Source: Bradyrhizobium genosp. L
Lineage (GTDB): Bacteria; Pseudomonadota; Alphaproteobacteria; Rhizobiales; Xanthobacteraceae
NCBI RefSeq assembly: GCF_015624485.1
Contig: NZ_CP061378.1
Location: forward strand, 248,001 to 312,000
DNA: 64,000 nt
Direction of reading: 5' to 3'
The translations under genes were made by a program, and so were the position numbers. The notes under the pieces were generated by a model, which saw only the letters and a list, made by a program, of their open reading frames with translations, had not been told where the DNA came from and did no database searches. Shown here piece by piece: positions 30,223-38,746 of this stretch (position 1 is its first letter; each line of letters opens with the position of its first letter).

Positions 30223-31452
30223 ATGGCTGAAGAGAGGCCCGAGGACACAGCACCGTCGCCGGATTCCCGGCCGAAGCGCGCCCCGCCGACCATCGACCTG
30301 GAGGCGACCGAGGTCTCCACCGAACCGTCGAAGGCGGAGGAGCCCAGCCCGGCCGCGGACATGGCCTCGGCCGACGCAGCGGCGCCGGAAGCTGAGCCGC
30401 AGCCTGAGGTCAAGCCGCAACCGCAGCCCGAGACTGTCTCCGCGACGTACGCTCCCGAGCCGTCGCGGCCGGTCTCGCCCTGGGTGGTGGCGCCGGTCTC
30501 CGGCGCGGTCGCGGCTGCGCTTGTGATCGGGGTCGGCTGGCTGCTCGGCTGGCCCGCCGTGCAGCAGGCATCCCCTCCTGCGCCATCCAATGCCGCCGCG
30601 ATCGACGAACTGACCGGCCGTATCGCTGGGCTCGAGACCAGGCTCGGCAAGCCGGCCGGCGATCCCGCGGCCGCGGCGCGGCTCGAGGCGCTCGACAAAT
30701 CGATCGCCGCGCTGCGCAGCGAGCTCACCGCTCAGCGCGCGCAATCCGACAAGCTCGCCGCCGCCGCCAACGCACCGCGCAGCGGGGCGTCGGCGCCGGA
30801 TCTCTCCGCCATCACAGCGCGCATCGACAGGATCGAGGGCGCGCTGAAGGCGCAGAGCGGCGAGATCGCGCAACAGGACGGCAAGATCGCCGACGCCAAG
30901 GTCACCGCGATGGCCGCCGCGAAACCGACCGATGACACGCCGCTGCGCCGCGTCGTCGCCGCATCGCTGCTCGACACCGCGGTTCGTCACGGCGATCCCT
31001 TCGTCGCCGCGCTCGCGGCGGCGAAGTCGCTCGCCGACGATCCCGCGGCGCTGAAGCCGCTCGACGGGTTTGCCGCCGCGGGCGTGCCGAGCCCGAATGT
31101 GCTGTGCCGCGAGCTGGTCGAGATCGTGCCGCAGCTTGCGCCGCCCGCGCACGATGCGACGACCGGCAGCAGCCTGGTCGATCGCCTGCAGGCCGGCGCC
31201 TCGAGCCTGATCCACATCGAGCGCAGCGATGCGACCGGCATCGATCGCGGCAGCATCGTCGCGCGCGTGACATCGGCCGCCGTGCATAATGACCTCGCAT
31301 TGACCGAGCGTGAATTGAAGACATTGCCGCCGGCCGATCGCGCCGCGGCGCAACCCTGGCTCGACAAGGTCGACGCGCGCCGCGCTGCGCTCGCCGCTTC
31401 CAGGACATTCGCCGACAACGCCATGGCGGCGCTCGCCACGGTCAATCAGTAG
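30223..31452 (+). CDS. Mitofilin/Mic60-like inner membrane protein
   Basis: A 409-residue protein. Residues 1-85 are a cytoplasmic, Pro/Glu/Ala-rich low-complexity tail; one TM segment (about 88-107, VVAPVSGAVAAALVIGVGWLL) follows; then a coiled coil (DELTGRIAGLETRL, ALDKSIAALRSELTAQRA) and a C-terminal helical domain with FVAALAAAKSL and RVTSAAVHNDLALTERELKTLPPADRAAAQPWLDKV, typical of bacterial mitofilin. Homologues shape inner membranes in alphaproteobacteria. Sits between hemD and hemY, as is common in the class. Confidence 0.87.
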   Translation: MAEERPEDTAPSPDSRPKRAPPTIDLEATEVSTEPSKAEEPSPAADMASADAAAPEAEPQPEVKPQPQPETVSATYAPEPSRPVSPWVVAPVSGAVAAALVIGVGWLLGWPAVQQASPPAPSNAAAIDELTGRIAGLETRLGKPAGDPAAAARLEALDKSIAALRSELTAQRAQSDKLAAAANAPRSGASAPDLSAITARIDRIEGALKAQSGEIAQQDGKIADAKVTAMAAAKPTDDTPLRRVVAASLLDTAVRHGDPFVAALAAAKSLADDPAALKPLDGFAAAGVPSPNVLCRELVEIVPQLAPPAHDATTGSSLVDRLQAGASSLIHIERSDATGIDRGSIVARVTSAAVHNDLALTERELKTLPPADRAAAQPWLDKVDARRAALAASRTFADNAMAALATVNQ

Positions 31453-31471
31453 CCTTTGCGGTAGGTCTTTG

Positions 31472-33238
31472 ATGATCCGGATCATTGTGTTTCTGCTGTT
31501 GATCGCGCTCGCAGCCGCCGGCGCGGCCTGGGTGGTCGATCAGCCCGGCGACCTCGTGATGTCATGGGGCGGCTTGCGCTTCACATCGAAGCAGCCGGTG
31601 TTCTTGCTCGGCATCGTCGTCGCGGTCGCGATGTTCGCCGGCGCGGTGTTGTGGACGTTGTGGAACGTGCCCGGCCGCATCGGCCGTCACCGGCGCGAGC
31701 GGCGCCACGCCCGCGGCCGTCGCGCCATCACCCAGGGCCTGCTCGCGATCGGCCACGGCGATTCGACGCTGGCGCGCGCCCATGCCGAAGTGGCGCGGCG
31801 CCACGCCGGCAACGATCCGCTGACACTCTTGCTGCATGCGCAATCGGCCCAACTCGACGGTGACCGCGAGGCGGCACAGCGCGCCTTCCGCGCCATGGCC
31901 GAGCGCGAGGACACGCGGCTGTTGGGCTTGCGCGGCCTGTTCATCGAGGCGCAGCGCGCCGACGATCCCGTCACCGCCGTGATGGTCGCGGAGGAAGCGC
32001 TGAAACTGTCGCCGTCGTCGAGCTGGGCCTCGCATGCGGTGCTCGGCTTCTGCTGCGCCAAGGGCGACTGGGCTGGCGCGCTGTCGATCATCGACAACAA
32101 CCAGTCGGCCGGCCTGATCGACAAGGCGACCTACCGGCGGCAGCGCGGCGTGCTGCTTGCGGCGCGCGCGATGGAGCTGGAGAAGGTCGACCGCGACCTG
32201 TCGCGCGAAAGCGCGATGGAGGCGGTGAAGTTGGCGCCGACGCTGATCCCTGCGGCGGTGCTCGCCGCCAAATTCCAGAGTGAGGCGCATCAGGTGCGCC
32301 GCGCGATGCGTCTCGTCGAGACCGCCTGGCTGGCGCAGCCGCATCCCGATCTGGCCGACGCCTATGCCCATGTCCGGCTCGGCGATGCCGCGCGGCAGCG
32401 GCTGGTCCGTGTCGAGACGCTGGCTGCGAAGACGCCGGGCCACATCGAAGGCGCGCTTGCCATCGCGCGCGCCGCGATCGACGCCTCCGAATTCGCCAGG
32501 GCACGCACCGCGCTGGAACCGTTCGTCGCCGCACCGACCCAGCGCGTCGCGCTCTTGATGGCCGAGCTCGAACGCACCGAGCATGGCGATAGCGGCCGCG
32601 CCCGCGCCTGGACCCTGCGCGCCGTGCGCGCGTTGCACGATCCGGCCTGGACCGCGGACGGCTACGTCTCCGACCGCTGGCGTCCGGTCTCGCCGGTGAG
32701 CGGCCGGCTCGACGCCTTCCAGTGGCAGACCCCGGTCGCAGCGCTGCCGTCCGACAAGGGCAGCGCCGTCGAAATCTCGCCCTTCGAGGAGGCGATGCTG
32801 GCCCCGCGCCGCGAACTGCCGAAGGAGCTGGCGAGCGAGCCCGAGGCGCCGGTGGCAGTTCCGGTTGAGCCGGTGGAGGCGAAGCCCGCTGAGCCGGCAG
32901 CGCCAGCCGAACCGACCGCACAGGACAACGCCCCACCGCCCGCCGATGCCCTTCCTGTCGTGCCCGAGCCGGCCCTAGCCGAGCCGGTTGCCGCCGCACC
33001 CGAGCCCGCGCCGCCGCCCGAGCCAGCGCCCCCGGCGCCAGCCCCGTTGTTCCGCTCCCGCACCGACCTCCCGAAGTCGACCCCGGCACCGGTTCCCGCC
33101 GTCATTCCCATCGTCCGCGCCCCCGACGACCCCGGCGTCGACGAGGAGGGCGCCGTGGACGAATTCGCCGAACAAATCGGCCCGCCCAAGGCCCAGATGG
33201 GCGGCTGGAAGGGATTTTTGTCACGTTTGGGGAGTTAA
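31472..33238 (+). CDS. hemY: HemY-type TPR membrane protein
   Basis: A 588-residue protein. Two N-terminal TM segments (MIRIIVFLLLIALAAAGAA, and about 40-62) around VVDQPGDLVMSWGGLRFTS, the HemY signature, followed by TPR-like helical repeats (HAEVARRHAGNDPLTLLLHAQSA, RALHDPAWTADGYVSDRWRPVSPVSGRLDAFQW). The C-terminal 150 residues are Pro/Ala/Glu-rich low complexity ending IGPPKAQMGGWKGFLSRLG. Despite the name, a direct enzymatic role in haem synthesis is unproven for this family; genomic linkage to hemD is conserved. ATG at 31472 is preferred to the TTG at 31469. Confidence 0.88.
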   Translation: MIRIIVFLLLIALAAAGAAWVVDQPGDLVMSWGGLRFTSKQPVFLLGIVVAVAMFAGAVLWTLWNVPGRIGRHRRERRHARGRRAITQGLLAIGHGDSTLARAHAEVARRHAGNDPLTLLLHAQSAQLDGDREAAQRAFRAMAEREDTRLLGLRGLFIEAQRADDPVTAVMVAEEALKLSPSSSWASHAVLGFCCAKGDWAGALSIIDNNQSAGLIDKATYRRQRGVLLAARAMELEKVDRDLSRESAMEAVKLAPTLIPAAVLAAKFQSEAHQVRRAMRLVETAWLAQPHPDLADAYAHVRLGDAARQRLVRVETLAAKTPGHIEGALAIARAAIDASEFARARTALEPFVAAPTQRVALLMAELERTEHGDSGRARAWTLRAVRALHDPAWTADGYVSDRWRPVSPVSGRLDAFQWQTPVAALPSDKGSAVEISPFEEAMLAPRRELPKELASEPEAPVAVPVEPVEAKPAEPAAPAEPTAQDNAPPPADALPVVPEPALAEPVAAAPEPAPPPEPAPPAPAPLFRSRTDLPKSTPAPVPAVIPIVRAPDDPGVDEEGAVDEFAEQIGPPKAQMGGWKGFLSRLGS

Positions 33239-33330
33239 ATCCGCGAGGCTACGGGGCCGCTTCTTCTTGCCAATCGAGGCTGTGCCCGATATCAGGTGGC
33301 ACGCCCAACCCAAGGCGTTTGCAACGGTCC

Positions 33331-33403
33331 GCCGCAATAGCTCAGTCGGTAGAGCACGTCATTCGTAATGACGGGGTCGGGGGTTCGAATCCCTCTTGCG
33401 GCA
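33331..33403 (+). tRNA. tRNA-Thr (anticodon CGT)
   Basis: Acceptor GCCGCAA pairs with TTGCGGC (33396-33402), discriminator A; D arm GCTC...GAGC; anticodon stem CGTCA/TGACG with loop TTCGTAA, anticodon CGT at 33364-33366; T arm GGGGG-TTCGAAT-CCCTC. CCA is not encoded (ACC follows). A T-rich tract downstream can act as terminator. The low-GC accessory genes begin directly behind it. Confidence 0.95.
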
Positions 33404-33510
33404 CCGGTTTTTCTGACCAGGCTTTCACTCTATGCAAAAGCTGGATGTTGGACGTTTCTCGCTTGTCGCACACATAGTTTGCCATAGGGTGCCCACACCA
33501 GGTGTGAACC

Positions 33511-33825
33511 CTATTCGGTAGCGAGCGGCTGCCCCCAAAATTCAAGCCGAACCCAAGCTTCAACGATCAATTTCTTGTCGTCATCGGACAATGCGTGGAT
33601 TGAACGTCCGCTAGATACTTCGTCAATTGCCCGCCGCCATTTCGTATCTAGCTTCATTCCATCGAGGAGGCCTGCGTCTCGAAGGGCTTCAATCGAATTT
33701 ACTTGTTCCCTTGTGAAATGTCCCGTCGGAAGACCGCGGGTATAGGCCTCTGAGACGTAAATCCAATTTGTGACGAAGATTGCTTTTAGGTCACATTCTT
33801 CGCGGTAGCTAATCTCGCGCTTCAT
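33511..33825 (-). CDS. Hypothetical protein, translationally coupled
   Basis: A 104-residue acidic/basic mixed, soluble protein that I do not recognise. It contains WRRAIDEVSSGRSIHALSDDDKKLIVEAWVRLEFWGQPLA near the C terminus in roughly helical segments and REQVNSIEALRDAGLLDGMKL in the middle. Its ATG overlaps the TGA of the upstream 240-residue gene by four bases (33822-33825), so the two are probably made together. Base composition is visibly lower in GC than the flanking genes. It ends about 107 bp from the tRNA-Thr 3' end. Confidence 0.6.
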   Translation of the reverse strand: MKREISYREECDLKAIFVTNWIYVSEAYTRGLPTGHFTREQVNSIEALRDAGLLDGMKLDTKWRRAIDEVSSGRSIHALSDDDKKLIVEAWVRLEFWGQPLATE

Positions 33826-34544
33826 TGTGAAGCTCCGATCCGCCGTTGAACGGTTTCAACTATAGCATCTTTTTCTGGCCCATTGACCAAGTGACCGCTG
33901 CGACTTACCTCCGGCGCGAAAAGAGTTCCTGGATATTGGCGGCCCGTGTCGAGGCCCCAATACGAAGCGGACCTCATGCAAATGACGATGCGTTTTCCCG
34001 CTTCAGCTTGCGCGAAGAGGTAGTCTTGAGCCCATGTCAGCGAAACGCGACTTGACGGCAGGGCTAACAGCGATGGGTAACTTTTAACGTCCTTAGAGTG
34101 ATAAGCACCGATGTTAAGCACTGCGCAGTTTTGCTGGATCGATGCAAACTCGCCGAAAATTCTTGTTCGGCTTTCCAGCCATCTTCGACCTGGTCCATTT
34201 TCACGGAACGGTTCATCGCCTTTCCAACTTCGAAATCGATGATCTATGCCTTCTTCGCTCTTAGCATCATCAACGTCAGCCGGACTGTAGCCGGGCGATA
34301 GATAGAGTAGCACGACCGGGGCGGACCTGAGACGACCACCGAAATTGCCGGGTAAACAGTCCAATTGGAAGCCGTGCCGCTCCGCGTTCATTCGGTCGAA
34401 CGCTTTAACGTCAGCAGGGTGGACTTTCGCACCGCGCTCGATCCGCGACCAAAACTCGAATATATCTCCCAAAGGGCACTCCGTCAGTCTTCGCCGCGGC
34501 CCGCATTGACCGACGTTGCTTGATCGCAAGCCGATCGGTGGCAT
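33822..34544 (-). CDS. Hypothetical protein, possible uracil-DNA glycosylase-like fold
   Basis: A 240-residue soluble protein. A central block VVLLYLSPGYS recalls the G-x-N/A-P-G motif 1 of UDG-superfamily enzymes, followed later by CAVLNIGAYHSKD and KRIVICMRSASYWGL, the spacing of strand-plus-YHS blocks seen in that superfamily. This likeness is by eye only and no enzyme activity is claimed. The ATG at 34544 follows GGGAGGAAGG, a strong ribosome binding site; the frame stays open to 34673. First gene of a two-gene unit, divergent from the DUF4238 gene. Lower-GC codon use suggests transfer. Confidence 0.6.
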   Translation of the reverse strand: MPPIGLRSSNVGQCGPRRRLTECPLGDIFEFWSRIERGAKVHPADVKAFDRMNAERHGFQLDCLPGNFGGRLRSAPVVLLYLSPGYSPADVDDAKSEEGIDHRFRSWKGDEPFRENGPGRRWLESRTRIFGEFASIQQNCAVLNIGAYHSKDVKSYPSLLALPSSRVSLTWAQDYLFAQAEAGKRIVICMRSASYWGLDTGRQYPGTLFAPEVSRSGHLVNGPEKDAIVETVQRRIGASQ

Positions 34545-34807
34545 CCTTCCTCCCGCGTCCGCATCAGGAAAAGAGAGATAAGCTACTAGGTGCGGGCGCC
34601 TTACAGAAGCCTCCATCACTCTTCTCATACGTTGCGACGCCCATAGTGTTTCAAAGCAACTTCGAGCGATCAATTAAGGAAAAAGAGCCCGCGCAACTTC
34701 AGAAGTGGCTCGACGATCGAAAGGCTAAGCGCTGCCGAATTTTTGGCAGGTCGTTAGCTCAGCAGCCAGCAAGCGAATCTGCTAGAGTGCGAGTTCGAGG
34801 TAAAGCC
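34545..34807. other. Divergent intergenic region in the tRNA-Thr islet
   Basis: A 263-bp gap between the divergent unknown gene and the DUF4238 gene. It is AT-richer than its surroundings and must hold promoters for both. No clear operator symmetry was found. Confidence 0.5.
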
Positions 34808-35779
34808 ATGAGTGACGAGAATCAGCATTGGGTTCCCAAACTTCTCTTAAAGAATTTCGCCGACGAAGACGGTCGCGTCTATTTTCTTGATATTCACAGC
34901 GACGAGGTCGGAAAGCGGCCGCCTAGGTTGTTGGCTTCCGAGCCCGGCTTCAACGATTTCGAAATCAACGGAAAACCGATTTCGTTCGAGGGTCTATTCG
35001 AGAAGATTGAAACGAGGGTCGCGCCGGTCCTGAAGCGGATCATTGCCACACGCAGCTTAGCCGGGTTGTCTCCAAGGGAGCGCAGCCACGTTGCGCGGTT
35101 CGTCGCAGTGCAGAGCTTCCGCACCAAAGCATTTTTTGAAGGGCTAACGAACAAGCCTTTGCGGGCTGACTTCGGTAAGACCTTAAAGATGATGTGGTTC
35201 AGCGCGGCAGTGACGGCCAAGCAAATTGCGGAGCGCTATTGGGCGCTGATGGTTATCGAAGGCGCCGAGGCATTCTATCTTGGCGATCATCCCGTCGTGC
35301 TTCAGCGAACGCATGACATGCGGGACGGCAGCAACCTTGGATTCGACGTTGAAGGCGTGGAGGCATTCGTCCCACTCTCGCCAAAGTGCGCATTGTGGAT
35401 GCCTTGTCCGGCGACAGGGCAGGACATCATAGCGCGCTACTTAGCAGCAATACGTCTGCACCGCACTATTCGGCGGACCGTCTTAGCCGGCGTATCCGGT
35501 GGGGCCTCTGAGTTGCATGTTGCACAGACGGTCATCCGCGGCACTCATCACATTTACAAAGCCTTTACTGAAGGCGCTCCCATCACAGCCGAGCCGGCTA
35601 ACGTGGAGAACCTAAACTATCTCCAATGTAGCTGGGCTCACAGCAAGGTGTTTTCGCACCGAAAGGACTTCGCTTTCGCGCGCTACGTCTTCATTAGGAC
35701 GCCCCAGTATCGCGATCTTGTGCGTACCTCGCTGTTAGAAAAAGGCCGTATCCTTGTGCCGGACAACCAAGACTTTTGA
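34808..35779 (+). CDS. DUF4238 domain protein
   Basis: A 323-residue protein. The start MSDENQHWVPKLLLKNFADEDGRVYFLD is the DUF4238 hallmark (H-x-V-P-x-x-x-L-x-x-F). The middle holds ERSHVARFVAVQSFRTKAF and AERYWALMVIEGAEAFYLGDHPVVLQ, where GDHPV is a conserved strand. No membrane segments. Function of the family is unknown; genes are scattered and often in variable regions. GAGGT about eight bases before the ATG at 34808 supports this start rather than the open frame from 34520. GC is lower than neighbours. Confidence 0.82.
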   Translation: MSDENQHWVPKLLLKNFADEDGRVYFLDIHSDEVGKRPPRLLASEPGFNDFEINGKPISFEGLFEKIETRVAPVLKRIIATRSLAGLSPRERSHVARFVAVQSFRTKAFFEGLTNKPLRADFGKTLKMMWFSAAVTAKQIAERYWALMVIEGAEAFYLGDHPVVLQRTHDMRDGSNLGFDVEGVEAFVPLSPKCALWMPCPATGQDIIARYLAAIRLHRTIRRTVLAGVSGGASELHVAQTVIRGTHHIYKAFTEGAPITAEPANVENLNYLQCSWAHSKVFSHRKDFAFARYVFIRTPQYRDLVRTSLLEKGRILVPDNQDF

Positions 35780-35983
35780 GCCGCAAAAAACGGACAGGCC
35801 CCTTCTAGCGCACGGATGAAAGCGCGTTCTTCGCGCCTGTGCGTAGTTCGAAGCAAGCCCGTCTCGGCCGCAACATGGGCCTTTGCCCGAATCCTAGGTC
35901 CTGCGCCCGTTGCAAGTGACACGCCTCACATCCACCTCGGGGTCTTCGCCCTAGTCTCCCCCTCACCAACGGGAGACCCAACA

Positions 35984-36403
35984 ATGCGCAAGCTCATCCT
36001 GATCACGGTGATGGTGTTGGCTTCCGCGTCCGCGCAGGCCGGCGGCACGCGGAGCTTGTCGATGCGCGGGGGCGAGAGTTCGCCGGCTGTGGCGCCGGTT
36101 GCGGCCAAAGCGTCGGACAGGATTGCTCAGGCGCCGGTGGTCGAGCCGCCGCCGCAGCCGCCGGAAACGCCGAAATATGTCGAGCGACCGTCGGCAGTTG
36201 CCGCGCCGGCAACTGCGACGACGCCGGCTCCGCCGCCGCAAGCTCAGCCGGCCAAGGTTCAGTCATCATCGGCACGGAATGACGACTATTACGACGACGA
36301 CAAGCCGTCCTATTCTCACGCATCCGGCAGCGGTCGCTATTCCGGACGCTGGACCGAAGGCCGCATCATCCGCGAATTGCATCGTCACGGGATTTACTGG
36401 TGA
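35984..36403 (+). CDS. Small secreted Pro/Ala-rich protein
   Basis: A 139-residue protein with a signal peptide (MRKLILITVMVLASASAQAGG). The mature part is a Pro/Ala-rich linker (PPPQPPETPKYVERPS, TTPAPPPQAQP), a D/Y-rich patch (DDYYDDDKPSY) and a conserved-looking C terminus GRWTEGRIIRELHRHGIYW. Function unknown; the composition suggests an extended periplasmic protein. The frame opens at 35816 but the signal peptide fixes the start at 35984. A degraded copy of the C-terminal block follows at 36591-36654. Confidence 0.75.
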   Translation: MRKLILITVMVLASASAQAGGTRSLSMRGGESSPAVAPVAAKASDRIAQAPVVEPPPQPPETPKYVERPSAVAAPATATTPAPPPQAQPAKVQSSSARNDDYYDDDKPSYSHASGSGRYSGRWTEGRIIRELHRHGIYW

Positions 36404-36590
36404 CGCCGAAAGGGACTGTGCTCCCTTGTCGGGCGAGGGTCCATGCGATTTCGGAATATTGGAATAGTGCCGCTGAGTTGCCCGACGTGTCAAGTCACCA
36501 TCTCGAACGTGTCACCATCTCGAAAGCCGGCAGCCACCGGCTCCTTTGCATGGGGTTGTTTTCGCCATTTTGGCCATGCGTCGTGCCGCA

Positions 36591-36654
36591 AGCGGGACGC
36601 CGGACCGAGGGCCGCGTCATCCGCGAGCTGCATCGCGACTGGATTGACTGCTGA
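36591..36654 (+). pseudogene. Decayed duplicate of the preceding gene's 3' end
   Basis: The last 21 codons of the frame read GRRTEGRVIRELHRDWIDC and stop, against GRWTEGRIIRELHRHGIYW in the intact gene. Nothing upstream in frame matches the signal peptide or linker, so only the 3' block appears duplicated. A short real gene cannot be excluded, because the frame is open from 36400. Confidence 0.55.
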
Positions 36655-36951
36655 CGCTTACAGGCTTGCGCCGTCCAAGATTGAAGGCCCGCGTCGTCAA
36701 CTCGACCGTCGCGACACGGGCCGAGGCCGACCAGCGTCCCGTGCTGAGTGGTTAGCGGGGCCGTCCTCGCGCGAGGCTGTAGCAGCTGACACTTTTTGAT
36801 TGTACCGGCATGCTACGGGGAATCGTCCCGCTGCATGAATAGCGGCTATGCGATGCGCCGCGAATCATAACGCACGTTAGAAAGATGTGAGGCGATGCGT
36901 CGCAGGTTCTTCGTCATGCGATCATTGTCGCGTCGATCCGTTCGCAAAACG
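36655..36951. other. Intergenic stretch without visible genes
   Basis: About 300 bases. Small frames here are arginine-rich shadows. Nothing else was recognised apart from the terminator that closes the stretch. Confidence 0.45.
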
Positions 36952-36984
36952 AAAGCGCTCCTGGATCAGATCCAGGAGCGCTTT
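36952..36984. terminator. Perfect bidirectional terminator-like palindrome
   Basis: AAAGCGCTCCTGGAT (36952-36966) is the exact reverse complement of 36970-36984, with a three-base CAG loop, and arms ending in A and T runs on both sides. It lies 35 bp beyond the deacetylase stop and most likely terminates that minus-strand gene. Confidence 0.8.
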
Positions 36985-37018
36985 GTGTTCAGCTTGTCAG
37001 TTCCGCGAATTGGCGCGG

Positions 37019-38095
37019 CTACTGCGCGACGGTCTGGATCACGGAGCTCACCGGGCGGGACGGTGCGCTCGAGACCTTTTCGGTCTTGGCCATCATCGCG
37101 TCGTATTCGGGCAGCGTCTCGATCTGGGTCTTCGGCTTCATCCAGACCACCTTGTAGCCGCCGGCCTTCAACAGGCGCAGCAAGGTCGGCAGCGCCTGCG
37201 CGGTGTGCTTCTGGAGGTCGTGCATCAGGATGATGCCCTTGTGGTCCTGCGCCTTGTCGAGCCCGGTCATCACGTTCTTGATCACCTCGTCCGAGCTCTT
37301 GGACTTGAAGTCGTTGGAATCGACGTCGACCGAGAACATCGCGATGTTGCGGCTGCCGAGATAGGCCGTCGTCGCCGGCGTGTGCACCAGCGCCGGGAAG
37401 CGGAAGAACGGGGCCGGATCGGCGCCGAGCGCGACCTTGACGGCGCTGAAGCCCTTCTCGATCTCGTCCTTGGCCATCTGCTCGGTCATCTTCTTGCCGC
37501 CGAGATGGGCGTGCGACCAGGTGTGGGCGCCGATGGTGTGGCCGGCGGCCATCACCTGGCGGAGGATGTCCGGGTGATAGGTAGTGTGCAGGCCGATCGG
37601 GAAAAACACCGCCTTGGTGCATTCGTCGGCCAGCGCCTTCAGCACCGCGGGCGTGGTCGGCCACGGGCCGTCGTCGAAGGTCAGCACGATCTCGTGGTCG
37701 GTGAGGAAGTCGAACTGCTTGTATTGCAGGAAGCCGAAACCAGGTCCGCCGGTGGTGTCGACCACGACGGTGCGGCTGATGCCGAGCGCGTCGGGATTGG
37801 CGCATTTAGGCGCGGCGGCGGCGATCGGGGCGGGCATCGGTGCCGGAGCGGCGGCCGGGGTCGGCGCGGCGGCTGCCGCCGGCGTGGCATCGGCACGCTT
37901 CGACAGCGCTGCCGTCGTCTGCACGTCGTCCTTCGCGGCCGCCTTGGCCGCGTCGGGAAGCGGATCGGCGGCGCGGGCCGCCATGGTTTGGGGAGCGGTG
38001 GCGTCGGCGCGCGGGGAGGAGGTCCAGAACCACACTCCGGCAATCACGACCGCCATGACGACACTGGCCAGCATCAGGCCCAACGGATTACGCAT
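37019..38095 (-). CDS. Polysaccharide deacetylase family protein (NodB homology domain)
   Basis: A 358-residue protein. An N-terminal signal anchor (LGLMLASVVMAVVIAGVWFW) is followed by an Ala/Pro-rich linker to about residue 100, then the NodB domain: EIVLTFDDGPWP with catalytic and metal-binding Asp, GHTIGAHTWSHAHL with the two metal His, FFRFPAL with the conserved Arg, and GIILMHDLQKHT near the end. All motif positions are filled. It should remove N- or O-acetyl groups from an envelope polysaccharide in the periplasm. Confidence 0.9.
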   Translation of the reverse strand: MRNPLGLMLASVVMAVVIAGVWFWTSSPRADATAPQTMAARAADPLPDAAKAAAKDDVQTTAALSKRADATPAAAAAPTPAAAPAPMPAPIAAAAPKCANPDALGISRTVVVDTTGGPGFGFLQYKQFDFLTDHEIVLTFDDGPWPTTPAVLKALADECTKAVFFPIGLHTTYHPDILRQVMAAGHTIGAHTWSHAHLGGKKMTEQMAKDEIEKGFSAVKVALGADPAPFFRFPALVHTPATTAYLGSRNIAMFSVDVDSNDFKSKSSDEVIKNVMTGLDKAQDHKGIILMHDLQKHTAQALPTLLRLLKAGGYKVVWMKPKTQIETLPEYDAMMAKTEKVSSAPSRPVSSVIQTVAQ

Positions 38096-38316
38096 CGCTA
38101 CACAACTCTCTTGGAACTTAAGGGAACGCCACAGCTGTAACGAGGAATTAGTGCCAACAAGGTCTTAACGCGGTCCCAACAACGCGCCGGGAGGCCAAGA
38201 AAAAGCGCGGCTTACGCTTGCGTGACGTCCATCACAGCCGGGCGGCGCGCGTCCGGGCAAGATCGGTCCATTAAACAACGGGCCCGCGATTGGCGCGGTG
38301 CCGATGGGAGCCGATC

Positions 38317-38589
38317 ATGACCAACACGTTCAAAAGCCAGATTGCCAAGGCCAGCGTCGCGCTGGCGTTTGCCGCGGCCGTGTCCGCGCTGTCCTCGACC
38401 GCAAGCTTCGCGTTCAGCGCTGAAGCGCAGCAGATGTGCACGGGCGATGCGTTCCGCCTGTGCAGCGCCGAGATCCCGAACATCCCGAAGATCACGGCCT
38501 GCATGATCAAGCATCGGTCCCAGCTCAGCAGCGGCTGCCGGGTCGTGATGGACCGCGATCTCGCGGCGAAAAAGGTCGCCGCCGAATAA
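38317..38589 (+). CDS. Small secreted cysteine-rich repeat protein
   Basis: A 90-residue protein with a signal peptide (residues 1-33, ending SFAFS). The mature part carries four cysteines spaced as MCTGDAFRLCSAEIP and CMIKHRSQLSSGCR, which matches the Cys-rich repeat of Golgi apparatus protein 1 type also found in bacteria. Two disulfides are likely. The neighbouring gene at 38747 encodes a protein with the same pattern, so the pair looks like an old duplication. Function unknown. Confidence 0.75.
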   Translation: MTNTFKSQIAKASVALAFAAAVSALSSTASFAFSAEAQQMCTGDAFRLCSAEIPNIPKITACMIKHRSQLSSGCRVVMDRDLAAKKVAAE

Positions 38590-38746
38590 TGCACTGCACC
38601 AATCGCCGGCGTGCCTGCGGCGACGAGACGCAGGCCAATTCCGGGTCCGGCGCGGGCGGAACCAGCCGTCCGCTCGGCCGTTTCAAGCTTCTTCCGCACG
38701 CCGAAAGCGGTATAAGACCGGCGTCGCATTCATTAGAGGCTTTGAG

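Noticed and set aside
30184..31485. 433-codon open frame on the minus strand
   Set aside because: Antisense shadow of the Mic60-like gene.
33342..33563. Small minus-strand frame across tRNA-Thr
   Set aside because: The PQEGFEPPTPSLR peptide is the well-known false translation of the antisense of tRNA genes.
33404..35983. Attachment-site repeat of the tRNA-Thr 3' end at the far side of the islet
   Set aside because: I looked for a second copy of GGGTTCGAATCCCTC up to about 36.9 kb and did not find one.
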